Both the position numbers and the translations under genes were made by a program. Source: Comamonadaceae bacterium (GTDB lineage: Bacteria > Pseudomonadota > Gammaproteobacteria > Burkholderiales > Burkholderiaceae_C). From it: a stretch of DNA of 64,000 bases. Below, piece after piece: positions 1 through 9,406 of this stretch (its first letter is position 1; each line of letters opens with the position of its first letter). Location: the NCBI GenBank assembly GCA_027484105.1, contig JAIXUG010000004.1, positions 62,001 through 126,000 of the forward strand. The letters are read 5' to 3'. The notes beneath the pieces are model-generated. The model saw nothing but the letters and a program-made list of their open reading frames with translations, did not search any database and was not told the origin of the DNA.

Positions 1-595
1 CGCCGGTGGCCAGTGCCTGTGTGAATTCAGCCGCTTGCACCGTGACGGGCTGGGCACCCACCAGTTCGGCGATGCGGGCTGTGGCTGGGCTGTAAGAGCG
101 CCACTTGATGCCCTTCAAATCGGCAACGCTGTTCAGAGGCTTCTTGCTGTAGATGCCCTGCGGTGGCCAAGCCACCGAGTACAGCAGCACCATGCCTTGC
201 TCGGCCAACTTTTTTTCCATCATGGGTTTTTGCGCCCGGTACAGCCTCATGCTCTCGTCGTAGCTGTCGGCCAGGAAGGGCAGGCCATCGGCTGCGTAAA
301 TGGGCCACTCGTTGCTGAAGTTGGCCAGCAAAATCTCACCCAACTGGGCTTGACCGCCTTGCACGGCACGCTTGATTTCCGGGGCTTTGAACAACGAGGC
401 GTTGGCATGCACCGTGATTTTGAGTTTGCCCGCTGTGGCCTTGTCCACGTCGGCCGCAAACTGGGTCATGTTGACGGTGTGGAAATTGGTGGCCGGGTAA
501 GCGGCGGGCAGGTCCCACCGGGTTTGGGCCGACACGAAGCCGGAGACAGCGAGCAGACCAGCCAGCAGGCTGAGGTGAAGGGCGCGACGTTGCAT
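1..595 (-). CDS. TRAP transporter substrate-binding protein DctP family (partial, 3' end outside window)
   Basis: Periplasmic solute receptor of a tripartite ATP-independent (TRAP) transporter. The 198 visible codons start at an ATG preceded by AGGAG six bases upstream. A typical Sec signal peptide (basic start, hydrophobic core, ending near VSAQ) is followed by the DctP-type segment beginning TRWDLPAAYPATNFHT and the characteristic IKRAVQGGQAQLGEILLANF and LPFLADSYDE stretches. The C-terminal half lies outside the window. It is divergent from a MarR-like regulator and a 5-oxoprolinase gene. Some Bordetella DctP receptors bind pyroglutamate, so 5-oxoproline is a reasonable ligand guess (inference). 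Family call is firm; ligand is not. Confidence 0.88.
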   Translation of the reverse strand, partial: MQRRALHLSLLAGLLAVSGFVSAQTRWDLPAAYPATNFHTVNMTQFAADVDKATAGKLKITVHANASLFKAPEIKRAVQGGQAQLGEILLANFSNEWPIYAADGLPFLADSYDESMRLYRAQKPMMEKKLAEQGMVLLYSVAWPPQGIYSKKPLNSVADLKGIKWRSYSPATARIAELVGAQPVTVQAAEFTQALATG

Positions 596-758
596 GAGAA
601 CTCCTGTGAAAGATGGAATGAACGGTTCACTGGGCAGTGCAAGAAAGGTGCCCGCTTCACGCGCGCATCGGGTGCATCTGTCAGATGATCACTGTAGGCA
701 CCCTGATGACAAATCGTGCTCGGTGTTTTCCCTTAATGTCAACAAATTGTTGGCAAAT

Positions 759-773
759 TGTCGATATCGGACA
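759..773. promoter_or_regulatory. Candidate operator between dctP-like gene and MarR-like gene
   Basis: The divergent intergenic stretch holds an imperfect palindrome: TGTC and GACA arms around a perfect CGATATCG core. Just upstream the octamer CAAATTGT occurs twice (about 743-750 and 754-761). Position and symmetry suit a binding site for the adjacent winged-helix regulator, acting on one or both genes. This is inferred from symmetry and position only. Confidence 0.3.
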
Positions 774-799
774 TAGACTTTCCCATCTTTATCAACGTG

Positions 800-1360
800 A
801 TGGAATCCATGCCACGCAAAAATTCCCTCAGCTTGTCGGCGCCCTCCGCACCCCTGGTCACCAGCCCCATCGTGTCTTCGGCCCACCTGGTCTCGCCCGA
901 CAGCGCCGAGATGAGCGAGTTCGAGTTCGGTCTCATCGTGGCGGGCAACGCCTTTCACCGCTGGATCATCCACTGCATGGCGGCAGCGGGCCTGAAAGAT
1001 TTGACGCCGCTGGATGTGCTGGTGCTGCACCATGTCACGCACCGCGCCCGCGACAAGCGCCTGGCCGACATTTGTTTCATCATGAACATCGAAGACACGC
1101 ATTTGGTGAATTACGCCCTGAAAAAATTGCAAGGGCTGGGCGTGGTGGTGTCGCAAAAAAATGGCAAGGATGTGACCTATGCCGCGACCGATGAAGGGCG
1201 TGCCTCTGTGCAGCGCTACCGCGAGATCCGTGAGAGCTGCCTGATCGATGCCCTCAAAGCCGACGATGGCCTGAACCGCGACATTGGCGAGTTGGCCCGC
1301 TTGCTGCGCGTGCTCTCGGGCATGTACGACCAAGCCGCGCGCGCTGCGGCCTCTTTGTGA
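800..1360 (+). CDS. MarR-like winged-helix transcriptional regulator
   Basis: A 186-residue DNA-binding protein resembling MarR regulators. The segment LTPLDVLVLHHVTHRARDKR, the following LADICFIMNIEDTHLVNYAL and the KKLQGLGVVVSQKNGKDVTY wing match the winged-helix layout, with a helical C-terminus expected to dimerise. The start is uncertain: GTG 797, ATG 800 and ATG 809 are all in frame, and none has a strong ribosome-binding site. It lies 31 bases upstream of the 5-oxoprolinase gene on the same strand and diverges from the TRAP receptor, so it is the likely local regulator of both (inference). Confidence 0.8.
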   Translation: MESMPRKNSLSLSAPSAPLVTSPIVSSAHLVSPDSAEMSEFEFGLIVAGNAFHRWIIHCMAAAGLKDLTPLDVLVLHHVTHRARDKRLADICFIMNIEDTHLVNYALKKLQGLGVVVSQKNGKDVTYAATDEGRASVQRYREIRESCLIDALKADDGLNRDIGELARLLRVLSGMYDQAARAAASL

Positions 1361-1391
1361 AGTTTTTTGAATTCTGATTGTTGAGCGACGC

Positions 1392-4300
1392 ATGACCGAA
1401 CCCACCATCGCCCCCGCTGGCCCCAACCGTTGGCAGTTCTGGATCGACCGGGGCGGCACCTTCACCGACGTGGTGGGCAAGCGCCCCGATGGCAGCTTGG
1501 TCACGCACAAGCTTTTGAGCGAAAACCCCGAGCATTACCGCGATGCGGCGGTGGCGGGCATCCGCCATTTGCTGGGCCTGAAAGCCGGTGAGCCGGTCAC
1601 GCCCGAGTTGGTCGAGTGCGTGAAGATGGGCACCACCGTGGCCACCAACGCGCTGCTGGAGCGCAAGGGCGAGGCGACGCTGCTGGTGACCACACAAGGC
1701 TTTGGTGACGCGCTGCGCATTGCCTACCAAAACCGCCCCCGTTTGTTTGACCGCCAGATTGTTTTGCCCGAATTGCTCTATAGCGCCGTGGTGGAAGCGC
1801 AGGAGCGTGTGGCGGTGGATGGCGAAGTTTTGCAGCCACTCGATGAGGTGCATTTGCGCACCCAATTGAAGCATTCGCACCAGCAAGGGGTACGTTCGGT
1901 GGCCATCGTGTTCATGCACGGCTGGCGGCACACGGCGCACGAGTTGGCCGCAGCGCGTCTGGCGCGTGAAGTGGGTTTCACGCAGGTCAGCACTTCGCAC
2001 CAGACCAGCCCGATGATGAAGCTGGTCAGCCGGGGCGACACCACGGTGGTGGACGCGTATTTGTCACCCATTCTGGGGCGCTATGTGAACCAGGTGGCCA
2101 GCGAGATGCCGGGCGTGAAGCTGATGTTCATGCAGTCTTCGGGTGGCCTCACCGATGCGCAGGTGTTCGCGGGCAAGGACGCGATTTTGAGTGGCCCAGC
2201 GGGCGGCATTGTGGGCATGGCCCGCACGGCGCAGCTGGCGGGGCACGACAAGGTGATTGGTTTTGACATGGGCGGCACGTCCACCGATGTCTCGCACTTT
2301 GCCGGGCAGTTCGAGCGCGAGTTTGAAACCCAGGTGGCGGGGGTGCGCATGCGCGCGCCGATGATGAGCATCCACACCGTGGCCGCTGGCGGTGGCTCGC
2401 TGCTGGCCTATGACGGTGCGCGCTTTCGGGTGGGGCCGCAAAGTGCCGGGGCCAACCCGGGGCCGGCCAGTTACCGCCGCGGTGGGCCGCTGGCCGTGAC
2501 CGATGCGAACGTGATGGTGGGCAAGGTGCAACCGAAGTTTTTCCCCTCGGTGTTTGGGCCGGAGGCGAACCAACCGCTGGACGCCGAAGTGGTGCGTGGG
2601 CATTTTGCAAAACTGGCCACCCAAACCGGGCGTGCGGCCGAAGATGTGGCGCATGGCTTCATCCAGATCGCGGTGCAGCAGATGGCCAACGCGATCAAGA
2701 AAATCTCGGTAGCGCGGGGTTATGACGTGACGCGCTACACCCTGCAATGCTTTGGTGGTGCGGGTGGTCAGCATGCGTGTTTGGTGGCCGATGCCTTGGG
2801 CATGTCGCAGGTGATGGTGCACCCGCTGGCGGGTGTGCTCTCGGCATACGGCATGGGCCTGGCCGACCAAAACGTGATGCGCGAAGAATCCATCGAGCGA
2901 CGATTGGACGCGGCGGCCATGCCCTTCATGGCCGAGCGCTTGCAGGCCTTGGGCGAGACGGCGCGCCAGGCCTTGCTGGTCCAGATGGGGCAAGGCAGCG
3001 ATGCTGCGAGTGCTCAGCGCATTGAATTGCGTCAGCGTGCGCATTTGCGCTACGAAGGCACCGACTCTGCGCTGGTCGTGCCCTGGGGCGATCAAGTCCA
3101 ACTGGTGGCCGGGTTTGAGGCCGCGTACCGCCAGCGCTTTGCATTTTTGATGCAGGGCAAGGCCCTGGTGGTTGAAGCGGTGTCGGTGGAGGCGATGCTG
3201 CCCGGCGATGCGCCCGAAGAAGCTTTGCTGGCCGTACACCCGCAGCGCGATGTGCCGCGACGCGACACGGTGCAGGTCTATGCCGCCAACGTGCAAGGCG
3301 AGGGCCAATGGCAGGACGCCGCGCTGGTGGTGCGAGAGGACATGCGTCCCGGCGATGTGGTCGATGGCCCCGCCATCATTGCCGAGAAGAACGCCACCAC
3401 GGTGGTGGAGGCCGGTTGGCAAGCGCGATTGACGGCTCTCGACCATTTGCTGCTGGTGCGCGTGCAAGCGCGCTCGGTGCAGCACGCAGCTGGCACGCAG
3501 GCCGATCCGGTGTTGCTGGAGGTGTTCAACAACCTGTTCATGAACATCGCCGAGCAAATGGGGCTGCAGCTGCAAAACACGGCCTACTCGGTCAACATCA
3601 AGGAGCGCTTGGATTTTTCGTGTGCGCTGTTCAGCGCCGAAGGCCATTTGATCGCCAACGCGCCGCACATGCCGGTGCATTTGGGTTCGATGGGCGAGAG
3701 CATCCAGACCGTCATTCAGGAAAACAAGGGCCGCATGCAGCCGGGCGATGTGTTCGTGCTGAACGACCCGTACCACGGCGGCACGCATTTGCCCGACATC
3801 ACGGTGATCACACCGGTGTATTTGGAGGGCCACGCTGCACCGGTGTTTTATGTGGGCTCACGCGGGCACCACGCCGATGTGGGCGGCTTGACGCCGGGCT
3901 CCATGCCGCCGTTTTCCACGCGCATCGAAGAAGAGGGCGTGCAGATCGACAACGTCAAGCTGGTCGATGCGGGCCACTTGCGCGAAGCCGAGATGGTGGC
4001 ACTGTTGCAAAGCGGTGAATACCCCTCGCGCAATCCGCAGCAAAACATGGCCGACCTGAAAGCGCAAATTGCCGCTAATGAAAAAGGTGTGCAAGAGTTG
4101 CGTCGCATGGTCGAGCAGTTTGGCTTGGACGTGGTACAGGCCTACATGCGCCATGTGCAGGACAACGCCGAAGAATCGGTGCGCCGCGTCATCACGCGCC
4201 TGAAAGACGGGCAATTCACTTTGCCGCTGGACAACGGGGCGCAGATCCAGGTGGCGATGCGCGTGAATGCCGCCGAGCGCACGGCCGAGATCGATTTCAC

Positions 4301-5060
4301 CGGCACCAGCGCCCAGCTGACCAACAACTTCAACGCACCGCGTGCGGTGTGCATGGCCGCGGTGCTGTACGTGTTCCGCAGCCTGGTGGACGACGACATC
4401 CCGCTGAACGCGGGATGCCTCAAGCCACTCAAGGTCACCATTCCCCAGGGCTCCATGCTCAACCCCAACCCCCCGGCTTCGGTGGTGGCGGGCAATGTGG
4501 AGACCTCGACATGCATCACCAACGCCTTGTTTGGCGCTTTGGGTGTGATGGCGGGCAGCCAGCCGACCATGAACAATTTCACTTTTGGCAATGCGCGGGT
4601 GCAGTACTACGAAACCATCTCCGGTGGCAGCGGGGCGGGTGGCCGCTTTGACGCACAAGGTCAGTTGGTCGGTGGTTTTGATGGCACTTCGGTGGTGCAA
4701 ACCCACATGACCAATTCACGCCTGACCGACCCGGAGGTGCTGGAGTTTCGCTTTCCGGTGCGCTTGGAGAGTTATGCGATTCGCCAGGGCTCAGGCGGCG
4801 CGGGGCGCTGGCGCGGTGGCGACGGCGGGGTGCGGCGTGTGCGTTTTCTGGAGCCGATGACGGCGGGCATTTTGTCCAACGGACGAATTCACCCGGCCTT
4901 CGGCATGGCAGGTGGGCACAGCGGATTGCCGGGCATCAACCGGGTGGTGCGCGCCGATGGCCGCGTGCAAGAGCTCGCGCACATTGGTCAGGTCGAGATG
5001 CAGGCGGGGGATGTGTTTGAGATCCACACGCCCGGCGGCGGGGGGTTTGGCAAGGCTTGA
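1392..5060 (+). CDS. oplAH: 5-oxoprolinase (ATP-hydrolysing), fused HyuA-HyuB type
   Basis: Cytosolic enzyme that opens 5-oxoproline (pyroglutamate) to glutamate with ATP hydrolysis. It has 1222 residues, the usual size of single-chain 5-oxoprolinases. The N-terminal hydantoinase-A half (about 1-690) shows [39 protein letters not shown] and [14 protein letters not shown]. The C-terminal hydantoinase-B half (about 700-1222) shows [43 protein letters not shown] and [13 protein letters not shown]. Related fused hydantoinases and acetone carboxylase-like proteins share this fold, but both halves in one chain of this length favour oxoprolinase. Context with a DctP receptor fits import and hydrolysis of pyroglutamate. 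Confidence 0.9.
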   Translation: MTEPTIAPAGPNRWQFWIDRGGTFTDVVGKRPDGSLVTHKLLSENPEHYRDAAVAGIRHLLGLKAGEPVTPELVECVKMGTTVATNALLERKGEATLLVTTQGFGDALRIAYQNRPRLFDRQIVLPELLYSAVVEAQERVAVDGEVLQPLDEVHLRTQLKHSHQQGVRSVAIVFMHGWRHTAHELAAARLAREVGFTQVSTSHQTSPMMKLVSRGDTTVVDAYLSPILGRYVNQVASEMPGVKLMFMQSSGGLTDAQVFAGKDAILSGPAGGIVGMARTAQLAGHDKVIGFDMGGTSTDVSHFAGQFEREFETQVAGVRMRAPMMSIHTVAAGGGSLLAYDGARFRVGPQSAGANPGPASYRRGGPLAVTDANVMVGKVQPKFFPSVFGPEANQPLDAEVVRGHFAKLATQTGRAAEDVAHGFIQIAVQQMANAIKKISVARGYDVTRYTLQCFGGAGGQHACLVADALGMSQVMVHPLAGVLSAYGMGLADQNVMREESIERRLDAAAMPFMAERLQALGETARQALLVQMGQGSDAASAQRIELRQRAHLRYEGTDSALVVPWGDQVQLVAGFEAAYRQRFAFLMQGKALVVEAVSVEAMLPGDAPEEALLAVHPQRDVPRRDTVQVYAANVQGEGQWQDAALVVREDMRPGDVVDGPAIIAEKNATTVVEAGWQARLTALDHLLLVRVQARSVQHAAGTQADPVLLEVFNNLFMNIAEQMGLQLQNTAYSVNIKERLDFSCALFSAEGHLIANAPHMPVHLGSMGESIQTVIQENKGRMQPGDVFVLNDPYHGGTHLPDITVITPVYLEGHAAPVFYVGSRGHHADVGGLTPGSMPPFSTRIEEEGVQIDNVKLVDAGHLREAEMVALLQSGEYPSRNPQQNMADLKAQIAANEKGVQELRRMVEQFGLDVVQAYMRHVQDNAEESVRRVITRLKDGQFTLPLDNGAQIQVAMRVNAAERTAEIDFTGTSAQLTNNFNAPRAVCMAAVLYVFRSLVDDDIPLNAGCLKPLKVTIPQGSMLNPNPPASVVAGNVETSTCITNALFGALGVMAGSQPTMNNFTFGNARVQYYETISGGSGAGGRFDAQGQLVGGFDGTSVVQTHMTNSRLTDPEVLEFRFPVRLESYAIRQGSGGAGRWRGGDGGVRRVRFLEPMTAGILSNGRIHPAFGMAGGHSGLPGINRVVRADGRVQELAHIGQVEMQAGDVFEIHTPGGGGFGKA

Positions 5061-5096
5061 TCACCGACGGCTTGGCCGGCGGCGGGTGACGCCGGT

Positions 5097-5420
5097 TCAG
5101 TTTTTGGCGGGCGCAGCATTGTCGGCGGGCTTTTTCTCAACCCCTTTGGCGTTGTAAGCACTGCCTTGCACCCGCACACCTTGCTCGGACAAGCTGCTGG
5201 CCTTTTGGGGGCCCAGACCTTTGACCCGGCTGGTGGCATCTTCCCAATTCTTGAAGGGGGCTTTTTTGCGCTCGTCCATCACCGCTTTGGTGAGCACCGG
5301 CCCCACGCCTTTGAGGGCATCGAGCTCCACTTCGGTGGCTTTGTTCAGGTCAATCTGTTGGGCCCAGCTCAGGCCCACGAATCCGAAAGCCAGCATTGCA
5401 CCTGCGATTTTTTTCAACAT
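5097..5420 (-). CDS. ComEA-like helix-hairpin-helix protein, exported
   Basis: A small secreted protein of 107 residues with a signal peptide (MLKKIAGAMLAFGF up to SWAQ) and then a helix-hairpin-helix domain: IDLNKATEVELDALKGVGP and the second hairpin VKGLGPQKASSLSEQGV. ComEA proteins bind double-stranded DNA in the periplasm during natural transformation. This short form lacks other domains, so a competence role is possible but unproven. The ATG at 5420 is chosen because AAGGAG lies just upstream and it gives a proper signal peptide; the frame extends further upstream without support. The C-terminus is a low-complexity Lys/Ala/Pro tail. Confidence 0.82.
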   Translation of the reverse strand: MLKKIAGAMLAFGFVGLSWAQQIDLNKATEVELDALKGVGPVLTKAVMDERKKAPFKNWEDATSRVKGLGPQKASSLSEQGVRVQGSAYNAKGVEKKPADNAAPAKN

Positions 5421-5534
5421 GTCTGCGCTCCTTGGGTGGACTGCAAAAACGTGCAGCAAGGTGCATTGTCAAAAGCCTGCGGCGCAGGATGAACGGTGAA
5501 AACCCTCAGATTTTTAAATCAAAGTGTTATTTTT

Positions 5535-6704
5535 TCAGAGCTCTTCCACGCGCTTGGGTGGGTAGCTGTCCCACGCTTGGCAGCCGGGGCAATGCCAAAA
5601 ATGCTCTTTGGCTTCAAATCCACAAGCGGCGCAGCGGTATCTGGCCAGGGGCTTGTTGGCGTGTTCCAGGGCTTTTTGCACAGACTCGGGCAGGCAGGCC
5701 TGGCCAGGCCGCTCACCCGTGAGCCATCGGCTGGCCGCCATGAGCGAGGTGTTTTTTTGCAAATGACCGAGGTAACGGTCCAGAGCCTCCGACTGGGCGT
5801 TGCTGTGGGTGGACGCACGGCTGAGCAGGACATCGGTGATGGCGTTCAGCACATCGATACAAGGGGCCGCTTGGTAATGGGCCTCGAGCAGTCGGCTGGC
5901 GGCTGTTTGCATGTCGCAAGCTTGGGCCGCTTTGACCAAGCTGGCTGCGGCCAAAGGCGCAGCCTTGTCGTGGCGTTCAAACAGAACCGCCAGGGTGTCA
6001 AACGCTGCGCGGGATTGTCCTTGGCTCAGCAGCAATTGACCCAACAACAGGCGGGGTCTCGCCGTTTGCGGCTGGGTCTGGAGGGTGGTGTTCAGCAAGG
6101 CGATGGCCGCAGCATGGTCTCCTTTTTGGACCCATTCCCTGGCTTGTTCGCACTGGTAATGTGCCATTCGAACACTGAAATCGACTTCGCCTGTTTTTTC
6201 AAGCAAACGCGCGACGGCAGCTGCTTCGGGCCACTCTCTGGACCGTTCATAAATGGCCATTCGGGCCAGGCGCGCCTGGCCTTCATAAGGGCTGCCTTCA
6301 AGTTTGCGCAGTGCTTCCTCTGCGCGATCGAGCAAGCCCGCTTTCAGGTAATCCATGGCCAGACCATGTTGGGCCCTTTGCCTGTCAGCACTGCTGAGAT
6401 CAGCGCGCGAAAGCAGGTGCTCGTGCACCCTCACAGCGCGGTCATATTCGCCTCGGCGGCGGAATAAATTGCCCAGCGCAAAATGCAGTTCTGAAGTGTC
6501 GGGGTCGTTTTGGACGGCTTCAATGAAAGCGTCGATGGCCTGGTCCTGCTGTTCGTTCAGCAGATAGTTCAGGCCCTTGAAGTAAGCCCGTGGCGCTTGC
6601 CGGTTGGCCAGTCGCATCTGACGCAAATCGAGCCGCGATGCCATCCAGCCCAAACCAAAAGCAATGGGCAAACCGAGCAAAATCCAGGTGAAGTCAAATT
6701 CCAC
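5535..6704 (-). CDS. lapB: Lipopolysaccharide assembly protein LapB (YciM)
   Basis: Inner-membrane-anchored TPR protein that, in enterobacteria, controls FtsH-dependent turnover of LpxC and thereby LPS synthesis. The 389 residues have one N-terminal membrane segment (WILLGLPIAFGLGWMASRL), a cytosolic chain of TPR helices (about 40-340) and a C-terminal rubredoxin-like zinc ribbon with CAACG and CPGCQAWDSYPP. This arrangement is diagnostic. Start is GTG, overlapping the end of lapA by 11 bases, so the two are translationally coupled. It is the last gene of the gyrA-to-lapB block. Confidence 0.95.
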   Translation of the reverse strand: MEFDFTWILLGLPIAFGLGWMASRLDLRQMRLANRQAPRAYFKGLNYLLNEQQDQAIDAFIEAVQNDPDTSELHFALGNLFRRRGEYDRAVRVHEHLLSRADLSSADRQRAQHGLAMDYLKAGLLDRAEEALRKLEGSPYEGQARLARMAIYERSREWPEAAAVARLLEKTGEVDFSVRMAHYQCEQAREWVQKGDHAAAIALLNTTLQTQPQTARPRLLLGQLLLSQGQSRAAFDTLAVLFERHDKAAPLAAASLVKAAQACDMQTAASRLLEAHYQAAPCIDVLNAITDVLLSRASTHSNAQSEALDRYLGHLQKNTSLMAASRWLTGERPGQACLPESVQKALEHANKPLARYRCAACGFEAKEHFWHCPGCQAWDSYPPKRVEEL

Positions 6705-7002
6705 GCGGCACCTCCGAAGCTGCTGAAGGGGAGGGTGCGTTGTCTGAGGTTGGGGGGGCAGCGTTCAAATTGAGCTTGACGGCCTGACGCTCACGCCACC
6801 ATCTTGGCACCATGCCCAAAACGCCCACCACCACACCCAAAGTGAAAGCCGACAACACCACCAACACGGTGGGGGCAGACCAATGGGTGCTGAAAAAGAA
6901 GTTCACACGGGTTTCTTGCTGGTTGTTCAGCGCGAAAGCAAACAGGGTGAAAAAAACAGCTGCTTTCAGCAGCCATCGAAGCAGCCGGAGCAGACGTTTC
7001 AT
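6694..7002 (-). CDS. lapA: Lipopolysaccharide assembly protein LapA domain protein
   Basis: A 102-residue inner-membrane protein with two hydrophobic segments (about 10-27 and 43-66), separated by the NNQQETRVNFFF stretch typical of the LapA (DUF1049) family. The C-terminus is a polar Pro/Ser-rich tail. LapA is the partner of LapB in controlling LPS production. It sits directly upstream of lapB with an 11-base overlap and downstream of ihfB, an order common in betaproteobacteria. Confidence 0.9.
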   Translation of the reverse strand: MKRLLRLLRWLLKAAVFFTLFAFALNNQQETRVNFFFSTHWSAPTVLVVLSAFTLGVVVGVLGMVPRWWRERQAVKLNLNAAPPTSDNAPSPSAASEVPRGI

Positions 7003-7084
7003 GGTGCAACCTCGCAGGATGATTTCATTCTAACGGTGTGCAGTCGCTCAAGAAAAGGGTCTGAACAATCCAAGCCAAAGCGCC

Positions 7085-7405
7085 TCATGCTTTGGCTTTT
7101 GGTGTTTTTTTGGCTTGTGCCAGCGTGCCGGCATCCACAGCCTCGCGCAAGGCTTTGCCAGGTTTGAAATGGGGGACCCGTTTTTCGGGAATGTGTACGC
7201 TCTCACCCGAGCGGGGGTTGCGTCCAACGCGTGGCGGACGGCGGTTGATCGAAAAGCTGCCAAAGCCTCGGATCTCGATGCGGTGGCCTTTGACCAGAGC
7301 GTCGCTCATGGCGTCCAGCACCGTTTTGACGGCCAGCTCGGCATCGCGATGGGTCAGCTGCGCGAAGCGTGCGGCGAGTTCCTCTACCAGATCGGATCGG
7401 GTCAT
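7085..7405 (-). CDS. ihfB: Integration host factor subunit beta
   Basis: Nucleoid protein that, with IhfA, bends DNA at specific sites. The 106-residue product has the HU/IHF fold: [33 protein letters not shown] and the DNA-binding arm [20 protein letters not shown] with its intercalating proline. The C-terminus carries a short Lys/Ala tail. ATG 7405 is chosen because it yields the conserved N-terminus; 14 extra in-frame codons upstream are not conserved in the family. It lies 114 bases downstream of rpsA, past a strong terminator, so it probably has its own promoter. Confidence 0.95.
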   Translation of the reverse strand: MTRSDLVEELAARFAQLTHRDAELAVKTVLDAMSDALVKGHRIEIRGFGSFSINRRPPRVGRNPRSGESVHIPEKRVPHFKPGKALREAVDAGTLAQAKKTPKAKA

Positions 7406-7452
7406 GGTGTCATCTCGTGAGTCATTGGGCTTGCAAGTGCGCAGCACCTGTC

Positions 7453-7487
7453 TGAAAAAAGCCTGCCCCCGTGACAGGGGCAGGCTT
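7453..7487 (-). terminator. Rho-independent terminator after rpsA
   Basis: A perfect nine-base-pair GC-rich stem (GCCTGCCCC with GGGGCAGGC) with a seven-base loop. On the minus strand it is followed by six Ts. It lies 33 bases beyond the rpsA stop codon and separates rpsA from ihfB. Confidence 0.88.
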
Positions 7488-7519
7488 TTCAGAGGCCAAT
7501 GGGCTTCAGATCAAAGCGA

Positions 7520-9199
7520 TCAGTTGTTGTCCAGCTTGGCGCGCAGCAAAGCGCCCAAGCTGGTGGTGCCAGCGTTGTCGCTCTTGGATTGCTGCGACAG
7601 CGAAGCCATGGCTTCTTGCTGGTCCGCTTGGTCTTTGGCTTTGATGGACAGCTGAATGTTGCGGGTCTTGCGGTCCACGTTCACCACCACAGCGGTCACT
7701 TCGTCGCCGACTTTGAGCACATGGCTGGCGTCTTCCACGCGGTCACGCGAGATTTCGCTGACGCGCAGGTAACCCACGACGTCTTCGCCCAGATCGATTT
7801 CAGCGCCCTTGGCATCCACGGTCTTGACTTTGCCGGTAACGATCTGGCCTTTGTCGTTGATCGAGGTGAAGGTGGTGAAAGGATCGGAGTCGAGCTGTTT
7901 GATGCCCAAGCTGATGCGCTCGCGGTCCACGTCCACAGCCAAAACCAAAGCCTCAACTTCTTGACCTTTCTTGAATTCACGCACGGCGTTTTCGCCGGTT
8001 TCGTTCCAGGACAGGTCAGACAAGTGCACCAGGCCGTCGATGCCGGCAGCCAAGCCCACGAACACGCCGAAGTCGGTGATCGACTTGATCGGGCCCTTCA
8101 CGCGGTCGCCGCGCTTGGTGTTTTGGGCAAACTCTTGCCATGGGTTGGCACGGCACTGCTTCATGCCCAAGCTGATGCGGCGCTTGTCTTCGTCGATCTC
8201 GAGGACCATGACTTCGACTTCGTCGCCCAAAGCCACGATCTTGGAAGGGGCCACGTTCTTGTTGGTCCAGTCCATTTCAGACACGTGCACCAGGCCTTCG
8301 ATGCCGGGCTCGAGTTCCACAAACGCGCCGTAGTCGGCGATGTTGGTGATCTTGCCGAACATGCGGGTGCCTTGTGGGTAGCGGCGGTTCACGCCCATCC
8401 AGGGGTCGTCGCCCATTTGCTTGAGACCCAAAGACACGCGGTTTTTCTCGGTGTCGAACTTGAGGATCTTGGCGGTGATTTCCTGACCGGCCGTGACCAC
8501 TTCGGAAGGGTGACGGACACGGCGCCAGGCCATGTCGGTGATGTGCAAGAGGCCGTCGATGCCGCCCAGGTCCACGAACGCACCGTATTCGGTGATGTTC
8601 TTGACCACGCCGTGCACGATGGAGCCTTCGCGCAGGTTTTCCATCAACTTGGCGCGCTCTTCGCCCATGGAGGCTTCCACCACAGCGCGGCGTGACAACA
8701 CGACGTTGTTGCGCTTGCGGTCGAGCTTGATGACCTTGAATTCCAGGGTCTTGTTCTCATAGGGAGACAAGTCTTTGGTAGGACGTGTGTCGACCAAAGA
8801 GCCGGGCAAGAAAGCGCGGATGCCGTTGACCAAAACAGTCAGGCCACCCTTGACTTTGCCGCTGGTCACACCAGTGACGAACTCGCCGGATTCGAGGGCT
8901 TTTTCCAGAGACATCCAGGAAGCCAGACGCTTGGCGGTGTCACGGGACAAGATGGTGTCGCCGTAGCCGTTTTCGATGGAGCCAATGGCCACGGAGACAA
9001 AGTCGCCGACCTGGACTTCGACTTCACCCTGGTCGTTCTTGAACTCTTCGAGCGGCACATAGGACTCGGACTTGAGACCGGCGTTGACCACGACGAAGTT
9101 GTGTTCGATGCGCACCACTTCGGCGGTGATGACTTCACCAGGGCGCATTTCGGTACGTTGCAGGGATTCCTCAAAGAGGGCGGCAAAAGATTCAGACAT
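7520..9199 (-). CDS. rpsA: 30S ribosomal protein S1
   Basis: Ribosomal protein S1 captures mRNA on the 30S subunit. The 559 residues match the usual length and contain six S1/OB-fold repeats, visible as recurring blocks such as GMVTGTVVR-like strands, [35 protein letters not shown] and [18 protein letters not shown], each ending with RISLG- or RVSLG-type strands. The ATG at 9199 has GAGGAAAT upstream. A hairpin with a T-run lies between it and the aroA-cmk gene, so it probably has its own promoter in the 207-base gap. Confidence 0.98.
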   Translation of the reverse strand: MSESFAALFEESLQRTEMRPGEVITAEVVRIEHNFVVVNAGLKSESYVPLEEFKNDQGEVEVQVGDFVSVAIGSIENGYGDTILSRDTAKRLASWMSLEKALESGEFVTGVTSGKVKGGLTVLVNGIRAFLPGSLVDTRPTKDLSPYENKTLEFKVIKLDRKRNNVVLSRRAVVEASMGEERAKLMENLREGSIVHGVVKNITEYGAFVDLGGIDGLLHITDMAWRRVRHPSEVVTAGQEITAKILKFDTEKNRVSLGLKQMGDDPWMGVNRRYPQGTRMFGKITNIADYGAFVELEPGIEGLVHVSEMDWTNKNVAPSKIVALGDEVEVMVLEIDEDKRRISLGMKQCRANPWQEFAQNTKRGDRVKGPIKSITDFGVFVGLAAGIDGLVHLSDLSWNETGENAVREFKKGQEVEALVLAVDVDRERISLGIKQLDSDPFTTFTSINDKGQIVTGKVKTVDAKGAEIDLGEDVVGYLRVSEISRDRVEDASHVLKVGDEVTAVVVNVDRKTRNIQLSIKAKDQADQQEAMASLSQQSKSDNAGTTSLGALLRAKLDNN

Positions 9200-9298
9200 G
9201 TGATTTCCTCATCCACAAGGCAGGACTGACGAGCGCGACATGCGTCGTTTCCAGGAGCTGACTGTGGCGGTTGCTTGTGCGGAGTGAACCGCGGTTGG

Positions 9299-9352
9299 TT
9301 AAAAAAATCCACGCTGCCGGTGTGCATGCTGCACGAGGGGAGCGGCGTGGAA
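9299..9352 (-). terminator. Probable terminator or attenuator between aroA-cmk and rpsA
   Basis: On the minus strand a CCACGC/GCGTGG stem encloses an inner GTGCA/TGCAC hairpin and is followed by ATTTTTTTAA. A second hairpin without a T-run (AGCCCGC/GCGGGCT, 9364-9382) lies just before it. The arrangement would stop or reduce transcription from the aromatic operon into rpsA. The outer stem is only six pairs, hence moderate confidence. Confidence 0.55.
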
Positions 9353-9406
9353 CCCTTCAATTCAGCCCGCGTTCAGCGGGCTGTTGGCCAGTCTTGGGCG
9401 CAACAA

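Noticed and set aside
2064..3833. 589-codon antisense frame inside the 5-oxoprolinase gene
   Set aside because: Its His/Arg/Gln-rich composition is typical of the reverse strand of GC-rich genes; no domain is recognisable.
7499..8695. 398-codon frame antisense to rpsA
   Set aside because: Val/His/Gly/Asp-rich shadow of conserved S1 repeats; no start signal.
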